DNA of 55,290 nt from JBBDIP01 sp040880305 (GCA_040880305.1 JBBDIP010000001.1:1-55290), one strand, 5' to 3'. Positions 35,555-42,933 are shown, counted from the first letter of the stretch. The notes: generated by a model from the letters alone, not told the origin. Numbers and translations: made by a program.

Positions 35555-36889
35555 ATGGCTAGACCCAGGAAAGTCGCGATCATGGGGGCCGCGGGCCGGG
35601 ACTTTCACAACTTCAACGTCTTCTTCCGCGATAACCCGGATTATCAGGTGGTTTTCTTCACCGCAACTCAGATACCCGACATATCGGACCGGCTGTATCC
35701 GCCTGAACTGGCCGGGCCTTCCTACGATCAGGGCATCCCCATTTACCCGGAAGACAAGTTGCCGGAGCTCATCCGCCAACACGAGATAGACCAGGTAGTC
35801 TTCGCCTACAGCGACGTCTCCCACGAGTATGTGATGCACAAGGGGTCGCTTGTCATGGCCAGCGGTGCCGACTTCGTGCTCCTGGGCCCCCGTTCCACCC
35901 TCCTGGCATCGGAAAAGCCGGTTGTGGCAGTCACGGCGGTCCGCACCGGGGTCGGTAAGAGTCAGACCACCCGCAGGGTCCTCGACATCATAAAGCAGAG
36001 GGGCAAGAAGGTCAGCGCCGTCCGCCACCCGATGCCCTACGGCAACCTCGTGGAGCAGACGGCCGAACGGTTCGCCACCTACGAGGACCTCAACAGGTAC
36101 AAGTGCACTATCGAGGAGCGCGAGGAGTACGAGCCCATAATCGACCGCGGGATGGTCGTCTGGGCGGGCGTTGACTACGAGAAGATCCTCCGGTTGGTGG
36201 AAAAAGAGGCCGACATCATCCTATGGGACGGCGGCAATAACGACCTGCCCTTCTACAAGCCGGACATCCACATCGTGCTGGTCGACCCTCACAGGCCCGG
36301 ACACGAGGAAAGGTATCACCCGGGGGAGACCAACCTGCGGATGGCCGATATCGTGGTGATCAACAAGATCGACACTGCTCCGCCCGAGGGAGTGGACCAG
36401 GTCAGGGAGGCAATTGGGCGACTTAACCCCGACGCGGCGGTCGTCGAGGCGGCGTCTCCGATCTTCGTCGACAACCCGGAAGTTATTCGCGACAAGAACG
36501 TGTTGGTGGTAGAAGACGGTCCCACCCTGACGCACGGGGGAATGACCTTTGGCGCCGGCGTGGTGGCGGCCAAGCGTTACCGAGCGAAAAGCCTAGTAGA
36601 CCCAAGGGAGTTTGCGGTCGGGAGTATAGCTGCCACGTATCGGAAGTACCCCGGGATCGGCACTCTCCTGCCTGCCATGGGTTACGGAGACCAGCAGGTG
36701 AGGGACCTGGAAGAGACCATACGCAGGACTCCCTGCGATGCGGTCATAGTAGCGACGCCCATTGACCTGTCCAAGATAGCCAAGATCGACAAGCCTTGGA
36801 CCAGGGTGAGGTACGAACTCCAGGAGATAGGCCGCCCAACTCTCGCCGACGTGCTGGACGAAAGGGCCAAAGCTCTAGGGATCTGGTGA
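35555..36889 (+). CDS. COG2403 P-loop protein (cyclic 2,3-diphosphoglycerate synthetase family), copy 2
   Basis: 444 aa, closely similar by eye along its whole length to the copy at 32,037. It keeps VAIMGAAGRDFHNFN, VRTGVGKSQTTRR, LWDGGNNDLPFYKPD, VVINKIDTAP and RVRYELQEIG. Long blocks (HPMPYGNL, YKCTIEEREEYEP, DPHRPGHE, YHPGETNLRMADIVVINK) are identical in both. The active motifs are intact in each, so neither looks decayed. AAGGAGATG precedes the ATG. Function unknown in bacteria. Confidence 0.8.
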   Translation: MARPRKVAIMGAAGRDFHNFNVFFRDNPDYQVVFFTATQIPDISDRLYPPELAGPSYDQGIPIYPEDKLPELIRQHEIDQVVFAYSDVSHEYVMHKGSLVMASGADFVLLGPRSTLLASEKPVVAVTAVRTGVGKSQTTRRVLDIIKQRGKKVSAVRHPMPYGNLVEQTAERFATYEDLNRYKCTIEEREEYEPIIDRGMVVWAGVDYEKILRLVEKEADIILWDGGNNDLPFYKPDIHIVLVDPHRPGHEERYHPGETNLRMADIVVINKIDTAPPEGVDQVREAIGRLNPDAAVVEAASPIFVDNPEVIRDKNVLVVEDGPTLTHGGMTFGAGVVAAKRYRAKSLVDPREFAVGSIAATYRKYPGIGTLLPAMGYGDQQVRDLEETIRRTPCDAVIVATPIDLSKIAKIDKPWTRVRYELQEIGRPTLADVLDERAKALGIW

Positions 36890-36970
36890 GGTCGCAGAAG
36901 GATTCTCGCCCTTGCCGCACCGAAAGAGTAGGGGTTATGCCCGCCATGCGGCGGACGCATCGACGCCTTA

Positions 36971-37003
36971 GAGGGGAGGGGCGAGCCGGCAGGGCTCGTT
37001 AAC
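36971..37003 (+). promoter_or_regulatory. Shine-Dalgarno separated from its start codon by a hairpin
   Basis: GAGGGGAGGGG (36971-36981) is a strong Shine-Dalgarno but lies 22 nt from the TTG start at 37004. Between them is a perfect hairpin CGAGCC-GGCAG-GGCTCG (36982-36998). If folded, the remaining distance is 5 nt, close to ideal. No other good Shine-Dalgarno is present. Confidence 0.4.
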
Positions 37004-37276
37004 TTGGACTGGAGGATAGTTGCTTCAACTTTCGTCGCTGTCTTTCTTGCGGAGCTGGGTGACAAGACCCAGCTATCAACTATGATGCTTGCCTCCTCCA
37101 AGAAGGCTCCTGTGAGCGTGTTCATAGGCTCAGCGTTTGCGCTGACGCTCTCTTCGCTCATCGGCGTCCTCGTGGGAGATACGCTTTACAGGCTTGTGCC
37201 CGCCCACATCATCAAACTGGTCGCCGGCGGAGGATTCCTGGTGATAGGAGCCCTAATCTTGTTCGGTCGCCTGTAG
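37004..37276 (+). CDS. Half-size GDT1/TMEM165 (UPF0016) family transporter
   Basis: 90 aa, about half of a eukaryotic GDT1 protein and one family repeat. Seen: the signature FLAELGDKTQLSTMML with its Glu-Gly-Asp-Lys-Thr core, and three hydrophobic helices. Relatives export Mn2+ or carry Ca2+/Mn2+ as dimers of half-size units. No second half-gene is adjacent, so it would act as a homodimer. I found no convincing yybP-ykoY manganese riboswitch upstream. Confidence 0.82.
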   Translation: MDWRIVASTFVAVFLAELGDKTQLSTMMLASSKKAPVSVFIGSAFALTLSSLIGVLVGDTLYRLVPAHIIKLVAGGGFLVIGALILFGRL

Positions 37277-37287
37277 GCGTATATAAT
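37259..37287 (+). promoter_or_regulatory. Sigma-A promoter of the tRNA-Arg gene
   Basis: TTGTTC (37259-37264), 17 nt, then a perfect TATAAT (37282-37287). The -35 lies in the last codons of the GDT1-like gene. RNA would start around 37294, just ahead of the tRNA at 37302, and could run on into the NYN gene. Confidence 0.7.
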
Positions 37288-37301
37288 GAACCGAGTAAAG
37301 T

Positions 37302-37378
<77 letters not shown>

Positions 37379-37399
37379 CTTCATTGGAGGACTGTCGCT

Positions 37400-38026
37400 T
37401 TGAAAGCTGACATCGTTCGCCCCCCGTCCAGACTCGCGGTTTTCGTCGACGGCTGGAATTTCAAGTACGCCACCTACGATTCATTCGGCATCCACGTTGA
37501 CTTCGTAAGGCTCCTGGATATCCTGTCCAAGGACAGCATCCTCATTAGGGCCTACTACTACACCGGAGAATGGACAACCGACAGCATTGACCAGTACGTC
37601 AGGCTGTCAAGCAATCCCGACCCGGTGGCCCTTAGGGAGGAGCTCGATAGCGGCCGCAGGCGGTCTCAATCGTTCCACAGATTTTTGAACAGGAACGGGT
37701 ACATGGTGGTCCGCAAGCCGCTGAAGGTATTCGCGGGCGGGACCATCAAGGCCGATCTTGACTTGGAGCTCGCTATCGACATGCTTTCCCTGGTTGACCG
37801 CTGCGACAAGTTCGTGCTTTGCTCCGGAGACGGGGATTTCGTTCCGCTAATCCGCGCGGTCGCCCAGAGAGGCGTCAGGATCCAGGTGTTGTCCACGCAG
37901 CATCCCGACGCCTACGCCAGGTGCAACTTCAAGGCTGCAGACGAACTGGTAGACGCGGCCGACGAGTTCATCGAGCTGTCCGACCTGCTCCCGCAGATAG
38001 CCAGAGCGCAGGCGCCGCAGAAGTAA
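37400..38026 (+). CDS. NYN-domain protein, LabA/DUF88-like
   Basis: 208 aa from TTG 37400, behind TTGGAGG; the frame is open back into the tRNA. PIN-like NYN fold with the acidic metal site: VFVDGWNFKYA, KADLDLELAIDML and CSGDGDFVPLIRA. Such proteins are predicted RNases acting on RNA or tRNA. Its place 22 nt after a tRNA gene fits RNA metabolism but proves nothing. Confidence 0.85.
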   Translation: MKADIVRPPSRLAVFVDGWNFKYATYDSFGIHVDFVRLLDILSKDSILIRAYYYTGEWTTDSIDQYVRLSSNPDPVALREELDSGRRRSQSFHRFLNRNGYMVVRKPLKVFAGGTIKADLDLELAIDMLSLVDRCDKFVLCSGDGDFVPLIRAVAQRGVRIQVLSTQHPDAYARCNFKAADELVDAADEFIELSDLLPQIARAQAPQK

Positions 38027-38030
38027 CTCT

Positions 38031-38360
38031 TTATCGGCTCGGCCTTACGGCCACGCTCCAGGTGACGGATAGCTGGTCGCGGACGATCTCGGGAACGTGG
38101 ACCGGGAAAACCGGTTCTTCCGCTCCGGCGATAAACTCAAATATCCTCTTACCCATGTCGGGGTGGACGTGGGACATCTCGACGCGGCAGCCGGTCTGCC
38201 TATCGGTCCCCAGATTGGTCCTCTCGTTAACCGATGCCTGGATGCAGCATTGCTGTCCGTTCTCAGTATCTTGCATTGCCAGGCTGTAGCGGAGGACAAA
38301 CTCCCTGCCCTCCCTTGAGAGCGATCTAACGCTCTCGCGGAGCACACTGTCTTCTGCCAT
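38031..38360 (-). CDS. Small hypothetical protein, DUF6514-like
   Basis: 109 aa, minus strand, convergent with the NYN gene (4 bp apart). ATG at 38360 with GGGAGGTTCC just upstream decides the start, although the frame is open to 38480. Seen: REFVLRYSLAMQDT, then CCIQASVNERTNLG and a C-terminal PVFPVHVPEIVRDQLS. The ending V-P-V-H-V-x-x-I-x-D-x-L is what I recall of clostridial DUF6514 proteins, so the family call is tentative. No signal peptide or membrane segment. Function unknown. Confidence 0.55.
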   Translation of the reverse strand: MAEDSVLRESVRSLSREGREFVLRYSLAMQDTENGQQCCIQASVNERTNLGTDRQTGCRVEMSHVHPDMGKRIFEFIAGAEEPVFPVHVPEIVRDQLSVTWSVAVRPSR

Positions 38361-38707
38361 ATTCGGAACCTCCCGTACGCTTCTATTGCCATCTCTATCT
38401 CTCGGGAACGCGCGCCACCGGCTGTATCGCGAGGTGCCAGATGACTTCGGGAGCCTTCTTGTGGATACCCTTGTGGACAATGGTGAATCGTTCGACCTAA
38501 CGCGACAGGTTTACGCTACCTGTCCCAAGTAACGAGTCTACCTACTTTTGACAGTCCCCAGGCAAGCGTGGGCGCACCCAGACGCTTCCAGTCGTATGAG
38601 GTCGGAATGGGGCGAAGAGATCTTTGCTGCGGGCAGAATCATGCGCGATCATGAGGTTTGACGCGGTGGCCCAGCGTGGACATACTACGCTAGAGGGAGG
38701 TAGTTCG
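38361..38707. other. Intergenic region between divergent small gene and FMN lipoprotein
   Basis: 347 bp. It holds a protein-like plus-strand frame without a start codon (about 38401-38532, ending RQVYATCPK), a 7-bp dyad GACAGGT-N7-ACCTGTC (38504-38524) inside that frame, and the promoter of the next gene at 38658. The remaining sequence shows nothing I can name. Confidence 0.5.
38658..38686 (+). promoter_or_regulatory. Sigma-A promoter of the FMN lipoprotein gene
   Basis: TTGACG (38658-38663), 17 nt, CATACT (38681-38686). RNA would start about 15 nt ahead of the start codon at 38708; the Shine-Dalgarno GAGGGAGG lies between. Confidence 0.55.
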
Positions 38708-39415
38708 ATGAAACGAAACCTGCTTACGATCGCCGTCCTTGGTCTTTTGGCATCAGTGGTGCTCACGGCGTCAGGGTGCAAGCCCAAGATCTACACAGAC
38801 GGCACGTACAAAGGGATTTCCCAGGCAGATAGCCAGTACGGCTACGCCATAGCGGAAGTGACTGTGCAGAAGGACAAAATCACGGCGGCGAAGCTCACTG
38901 AGGTGACCGAACTCGGCGCGGACAAGGACTACGCGGCCTACCCTTACGCGAAAGCCAAAGAGGCCAACACTGAGATGGCCAAGAGGTTTGTGGGCAAGCA
39001 GGATGCCAACGTCGACGCCTACGCGGGCGCCACCAGTTCCTCCATCAAGTACAAGGAGGCCGTCTCACACGCGCTGGAAAAGGCGAGGAAGACTCCCGCG
39101 GTCAAGTCCACCTATTTTGACGGCACCTACTTCGGCCGTTCCCCGAGCACAGACAGCGGCTACGGCATCGCGTTCGTGACCATACAGGCCGACAAGATCA
39201 CAGCCGTGAAATTGGACGACGTGACCGAGCAGAACGTGCTGAAGGATTGGCCCACATACCAGTACCCCAAGGCTCTCGAGGCCAAGGACGCGATGGAGAA
39301 GAGATTCGTTGAGAAGAATAGCGGGGCCGTCGATACCTATGCCGGCGCCACCAGTAGCTCCTCCAAGTGGGTGGTATCTGTCCAGGAGGCTCTCAAGAGC
39401 GCCAAAGTAAGGTAA
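38708..39415 (+). CDS. Lipoprotein with two FMN-binding (flavinylation) domains
   Basis: 235 aa. Signal peptide with lipobox TASGC (Cys24), so it should be anchored outside the membrane. Two tandem FMN-binding domains of about 100 aa follow, each beginning DGTYxG and ending in DAYAGATSSS (Asp103-Thr109) or DTYAGATSSS (Asp209-Thr215). This is the motif where ApbE transfers FMN to the Thr, as in PplA and NqrC/RnfG. Likely a surface electron carrier. No apbE, ndh2 or Rnf genes are in the window, so its partners are unknown. The ATG lies 8 nt after GGGAGG. Confidence 0.85.
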   Translation: MKRNLLTIAVLGLLASVVLTASGCKPKIYTDGTYKGISQADSQYGYAIAEVTVQKDKITAAKLTEVTELGADKDYAAYPYAKAKEANTEMAKRFVGKQDANVDAYAGATSSSIKYKEAVSHALEKARKTPAVKSTYFDGTYFGRSPSTDSGYGIAFVTIQADKITAVKLDDVTEQNVLKDWPTYQYPKALEAKDAMEKRFVEKNSGAVDTYAGATSSSSKWVVSVQEALKSAKVR

Positions 39416-39493
39416 GTCCTTGGAGGATCAAGCAAGGCACTTGCAGAAGTCTTCGCCTGAATTGGTTGTTATGCGACGAAGGAGGCTTATGAC

Positions 39494-40348
39494 GTGCCGG
39501 AGCTTTGGTATCTGAACGGATCCTACATAAGCAAGGAAGAGGCCAAGGTATCGGTTCTAGACAGGGGTTTCCTGTTCGGCGACGGGCTTTATGAGGTTGT
39601 CAGAGTCTACGACAACGAGCCCTTCTGCCTAAGCGAGCACCTTGACCGGTTCTACTTTGGCGTCAAGGGTATCGGTCTGCCTTTCCCCTACAGCAAGGAT
39701 GAGTTCGACAAGATCATCCGTAAGGTCATAAAGGACTCCAATCTCGGAGGCGCATCGGTCTATTGGGAAGTGACCCGCGGGACCTATGACCCGAGGACCC
39801 ACTACGTCACTGCCAAGATGACCACCCCCAACATCTTCATCCAGTCCAAGCCGGCGGCGGCCCAGCCCGAAGAGCGCAGACAGAACGGCATTATGGTCTC
39901 GCTTCAGCCGGACATCAGGTGGCTTAAGTGCTGCTACAAGACGGTCAACCTTCTCCCCAACTGCCTCGCGTCGACCAAGGCCCACGACAAGGGCGGTTTC
40001 GAGGCTGTGCTCTACAGGGACCAGAACCACGTCACAGAGGGCGCCTCGTCAAGCTTCTTCATCGTGAAGAACGGCGAGCTATGGACCCATCCCGAGGGCG
40101 ATCTCATCCTTTCCAGCATCACAAGGGGAGAGATCAAGAAACTGTGCGCCAAGAACGGGATACCTTTCGTTGAGAAGATCTTCAGCGTCAAGGATGCTCT
40201 CACCGCCGACGAGGCGTTCACCTCGGGCACCGTGGTGGAGATAAACCCGGCTGTCAGGATCGACGAGAACGTGGTCGGCGACGGGAAGGTCGGCCCTGTG
40301 ACCAAGAAGATAATGGACCTGTACCTCAAGGCGTCGGGGCAGCGCTGA
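39494..40348 (+). CDS. dat: D-amino-acid aminotransferase (class IV, PLP)
   Basis: 284 aa. Seen: FLFGDGLYEVVRVYDNEPFC, the D-amino-acid type of fold-IV start, PLP lysine in CCYKTVNLLPN, EGASSSFFIVKNGE and SGTVVEINPAV. It exchanges D-Ala and D-Glu amino groups, giving D-Glu for cell wall or pyruvate from D-Ala. The ornithine pathway upstream yields D-alanine, so a catabolic role is attractive, but it is a separate unit 6 kb away. A branched-chain or ADC-lyase-like relative is less likely. GTG start behind AAGGAGG. Confidence 0.85.
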   Translation: MPELWYLNGSYISKEEAKVSVLDRGFLFGDGLYEVVRVYDNEPFCLSEHLDRFYFGVKGIGLPFPYSKDEFDKIIRKVIKDSNLGGASVYWEVTRGTYDPRTHYVTAKMTTPNIFIQSKPAAAQPEERRQNGIMVSLQPDIRWLKCCYKTVNLLPNCLASTKAHDKGGFEAVLYRDQNHVTEGASSSFFIVKNGELWTHPEGDLILSSITRGEIKKLCAKNGIPFVEKIFSVKDALTADEAFTSGTVVEINPAVRIDENVVGDGKVGPVTKKIMDLYLKASGQR

Positions 40349-40358
40349 GGGTTTCCTA

Positions 40359-40367
40359 TGCTATAAT
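40359..40367 (+). promoter_or_regulatory. Extended -10 promoter of the ferredoxin gene
   Basis: TGCTATAAT (TGnTATAAT) at 40359-40367, a perfect extended -10 element, 39 nt before the ferredoxin start. I see no clear -35, which this promoter type does not need. Confidence 0.55.
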
Positions 40368-40405
40368 CCAATCATCAAACGCCTCGAAAGGACGGGTGCT
40401 TCAGG

Positions 40406-40600
40406 ATGCCCAAAGTTGCTGTGGATAAGGATCTTTGCATCGGATGCGGTCTCTGCGCTGATACGTGCCCTGCGGTATTCCATCTTGAGGATGACGGCAA
40501 GGCCGAAGTGAAGAGTCAGGACGCAGTCAAGGATAACCTCCCGTGCGCCAAGGACGCGGCTGCTACCTGCCCGACCGAAGCCATTAAGGTTGAAGAGTAG
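40406..40600 (+). CDS. Ferredoxin, single [4Fe-4S] type
   Basis: 64-aa soluble electron carrier. Cluster ligands are in CIGCGLCADTCP plus the last Cys in ATCPTEAI. Two further cysteines (Cys in ADTCP, and PCAKD) are not all needed for one cluster and may form the disulfide seen in Thermotoga-type ferredoxins. Own promoter and terminator, so it is monocistronic. Confidence 0.93.
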   Translation: MPKVAVDKDLCIGCGLCADTCPAVFHLEDDGKAEVKSQDAVKDNLPCAKDAAATCPTEAIKVEE

Positions 40601-40617
40601 TCCTGAGAGTTGGAGGA

Positions 40618-40651
40618 AATGCCAGGTCTCCGGTTCCGGGAGCCTGGCATT
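40618..40651 (+). terminator. Hairpin after the ferredoxin gene
   Basis: 9-bp perfect stem AATGCCAGG (40618-40626) / CCTGGCATT (40643-40651), extended inward by CTCC/GGAG with one bulge. The sequence after it (CTCATT) is only weakly T-rich, so it may be a leaky terminator or attenuator before the dipeptidase gene. Confidence 0.5.
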
Positions 40652-40674
40652 CTCATTAAGAGGGGGTAAGATCT

Positions 40675-41688
40675 GTGAGCGAGGCAGAGAGGATACATAA
40701 GGAATCGATCGTGATTGACGCGCATTGCGACACCCTCCTGGCCGTTACGGGCAGGGGTCTCGGTTTTCCCGGGATGCCGGCGTCGCAGCGGAACTTCTTC
40801 GAAAGGAACGACGGCGGCCACATCGATCTCCCCAGGCTTAAGGAAGGCGGGGTCACCTGCCAGGTCATGGCGCTGTACATAGAACCCCAGTACAAACCGA
40901 CGCGGTCCGCGCGCCGGACGCTGGAGATGATGGACGCCTTCTACGCCCTCATCGACGAATCCGAGGAATTCCGTCTGGCCACCACGGCCGCAGACATCGA
41001 GAAGGTCAAGCGTGACAAGGAGAACTGCGCGGTGCTCAGCATCGAAGGCGGTGAAGCCGTTGAGGGTAGCCTTGGGCTGCTCCGGGACTTTCACCGGCTC
41101 GGGGTGCGGGCCATGGGACTCACCTGGAACCAGCGGAACGACATAGCTGATGGGCAGGGGGAGAAGTCCGCGGGGTCCGGGCTCACCGACTTCGGGATCT
41201 CGGTCGTGAAAGAAATGGAACGCTTGGGCATGCTGGTTGACGTCTCACACCTGTCAGACACTAGCTTCTGGGCGGTCGACAAGGTCTCGGACCGGCCGTA
41301 TATCGCGTCCCACTCCAACTGCCGCGCCCTGGCGTCGGCATCTCGCAACCTCACCGACCAGCAGATTGAAGCCCTGGCGAAGAAGGGCGGGGTCATCGGA
41401 GCGGTGTTCGCGGGCGGATTTGTGGACGACGACCCGGCTAAAGTCTCCTTGTCCAGGCTCTGCGACCACATCGACCACATCAAGAAGGTGGCCGGTATCG
41501 ACCATGTAGGTCTTGGGTCGGACTTCGACGGCTTCGGCATCCCGAAAGGGAGCGGAGTGGTCATGAAGGACGCGAGCGAGATGCCCAAGCTCACAGAGGA
41601 GCTCGTGTCCAGGGGCTACTCGGAGGAAGAGGTCAGGAAAGTCCTGGGCGGAAACTGGCTCAGGTTGTACACGGAAGCTTTCAGATAA
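40675..41688 (+). CDS. Membrane dipeptidase family (M19) zinc dipeptidase
   Basis: 337 aa. Metal-site residues: HxD in DAHCDTL, Glu in SIEGGEAVEG, His in DVSHLSD and His in ASHSNCRA; GLGSDFDGF is also conserved. Hydrolyses dipeptides, in some relatives with D-residues at the C-terminal side. No signal peptide, so cytoplasmic. GTG start behind AGAGGGGG. Confidence 0.92.
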   Translation: MSEAERIHKESIVIDAHCDTLLAVTGRGLGFPGMPASQRNFFERNDGGHIDLPRLKEGGVTCQVMALYIEPQYKPTRSARRTLEMMDAFYALIDESEEFRLATTAADIEKVKRDKENCAVLSIEGGEAVEGSLGLLRDFHRLGVRAMGLTWNQRNDIADGQGEKSAGSGLTDFGISVVKEMERLGMLVDVSHLSDTSFWAVDKVSDRPYIASHSNCRALASASRNLTDQQIEALAKKGGVIGAVFAGGFVDDDPAKVSLSRLCDHIDHIKKVAGIDHVGLGSDFDGFGIPKGSGVVMKDASEMPKLTEELVSRGYSEEEVRKVLGGNWLRLYTEAFR

Positions 41689-41715
41689 GCCGAAAGCGTA
41701 TCGCGCCGGACCGAC

Positions 41716-41890
41716 TGCCAGTTTTCTAGGCAGATCCTTCGGTGAGGTGCCAGGTTCTTAGGCAGATCCGCGAGTTGGCTGACAGGTTTTCCGCGGGATC
41801 CTAAGCTTCTGCGGACTTTTCCGTCACCTTCGGCGCGGATCTGCCTACCTTTTAGGCATCCCTTCGGGTGAGCTGCCGAGTTCTTAGGCA
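41716..41890. repeat. Six degenerate 32-bp repeats, each a 17-bp dyad with T-rich loop
   Basis: Four clear units TGCC-N9-GGCA begin at 41716, 41748, 41842 and 41874. Two weaker ones lie between at 41780 (TGACAGGTTTTCCGCGG) and 41810 (TGCGGACTTTTCCGTCA). Starts are 32, 32, 30, 32 and 32 bp apart. Loops are T-rich (AGTTTTCTA, AGGTTCTTA, TACCTTTTA, GAGTTCTTA). The linkers are about 15 bp and alike, mostly GATCC plus a TTCGG stretch. It lies between the convergent dipeptidase and beta-lactamase-like genes. Linkers are related rather than unique, so this is not CRISPR. Confidence 0.75.
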
Positions 41891-41891
41891 G

Positions 41892-41908
41892 TTGGCCCCC
41901 GGGGCCAA
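41892..41908. terminator. GC-rich palindrome between convergent genes
   Basis: TTGGCCCC-C-GGGGCCAA, 17 bp, a perfect palindrome 7 bp from the stop of the minus-strand hydrolase gene. It could stop transcription from either side, though the flanking T-runs are short. It directly follows the last 32-bp repeat unit. Confidence 0.4.
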
Positions 41909-41914
41909 GAGAAC

Positions 41915-42781
41915 CTAGAAAGCAAGCGGTCGGCCTAGCTCGTTGCAGTCAGCCAGGAGCGCCATGTGACGGTAGGCCGCGGCGACGACCTCGGCGGCCA
42001 CCGGTTCTGTGTCCTGCTCACCTTCCTGCAGGAAACTTCCCATTACAGCCAGGCAGAAATCCGCGCCGGGCAGGTAGATGATCCCCGCGTCGACTCGCAC
42101 CCGGGAGAGACTTCCTGTCTTGTTAGCCCTTCTAACCGAGGCCGGCAGCGCCTGTGCGAAGGGGCCACTCTTCGGCAGTTCCAGGATAGTGAGCACGTCG
42201 GACGCCACGGCGGCGGGGATGCCCTGGCTCCGGTACAGCTTTTCAAGCAAAGACACAAGTTCCCGGGGAGTCGCGACGTTCTCGTCTCCCCGTTTGACCG
42301 CCTCCAAGTCCATCATTTTGCGCCGGAGCCTGGTCCGGGAGAGTCCCAGTCCGTTCAGCAGGTCGTTCACGAAGCTCATGCCCGCCAGGTCAATGCAGGC
42401 GTTGGTCGCGTGGTTGTCGGAGAGGGCTATCATGAGCGAGGCCAAGTCCCAGAGGCTGAGATCCACCGGGTGCCTGAGCAGGGATAAGACTCCCGAGCCC
42501 CCAACCTTACCTTCAACTGCTACGGTAAGGCGCTGCTCCCAAGACAGTTCCCCAAGTTGAACCCTGGTTGCCAGCCCGAGCAACACGGCTATCTTTATGG
42601 TGCTTGCGGTGGGGAACAGGATGTCGTCGTGGAAGCCAGCCTTCTTACCCGATGAGAGGTCCAGCAGGGAGTAGCCCATGACCCCGGAGGCCCGCTCACC
42701 CGGGATCCCACCGGCCCTGATGCAGAGCGCCTGGAGCTCCGCATCCATGTTCTGCCACACAATGTCGCGTGAGGTCTGCAC
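41915..42781 (-). CDS. Class A beta-lactamase-like serine hydrolase
   Basis: 288 aa from GTG 42781, 6 nt after GGGGGAG. Starts at ATG 42799 or further up would put the Shine-Dalgarno inside the gene. Penicillin-recognising motifs: STIK (Ser60, Lys63), SDN in ALSDNHATN and KTG in ANKTGSLSRVR. The omega-loop Glu may be in RGDENVATPRE. With this start there is no signal peptide, odd for a beta-lactamase; longer starts (MCACFGKG...) do not make one either. It may be a cytoplasmic esterase or peptidase. Resistance cannot be inferred. Confidence 0.82.
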   Translation of the reverse strand: MQTSRDIVWQNMDAELQALCIRAGGIPGERASGVMGYSLLDLSSGKKAGFHDDILFPTASTIKIAVLLGLATRVQLGELSWEQRLTVAVEGKVGGSGVLSLLRHPVDLSLWDLASLMIALSDNHATNACIDLAGMSFVNDLLNGLGLSRTRLRRKMMDLEAVKRGDENVATPRELVSLLEKLYRSQGIPAAVASDVLTILELPKSGPFAQALPASVRRANKTGSLSRVRVDAGIIYLPGADFCLAVMGSFLQEGEQDTEPVAAEVVAAAYRHMALLADCNELGRPLAF

Positions 42782-42830
42782 TACACTCTCCCCCTTCATG
42801 AGCGATAATTCACTGGCCACGGGGCCCTTT

Positions 42831-42848
42831 CCTTTTTCCACAAAAAGG
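42831..42848. promoter_or_regulatory. Dyad in the divergent promoter region
   Basis: CCTTTTT-CCAC-AAAAAGG, perfect 7-bp arms, in the 152-bp space between the divergent hydrolase and GH18 genes. It is a candidate operator or a weak terminator; I see no clear -10/-35 pair here. Confidence 0.35.
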
Positions 42849-42933
42849 CCTTTGCCAAAACAGGCACACAATTGCGATGATGTGATGTAGATGACGATGT
42901 GAAGAGAGACGCGACCGGAGAGGCGTAGATATA

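Noticed and set aside
36890..37003. yybP-ykoY manganese riboswitch before the GDT1-like gene
   Set aside because: GGGGAG and GCCGG fragments occur, but the conserved four-way layout and loop sequences are missing in 114 bp.
41716..41890. CRISPR array or plain terminator cluster
   Set aside because: The stretches between dyads resemble each other and units are degenerate; a single terminator would not need six phased copies.
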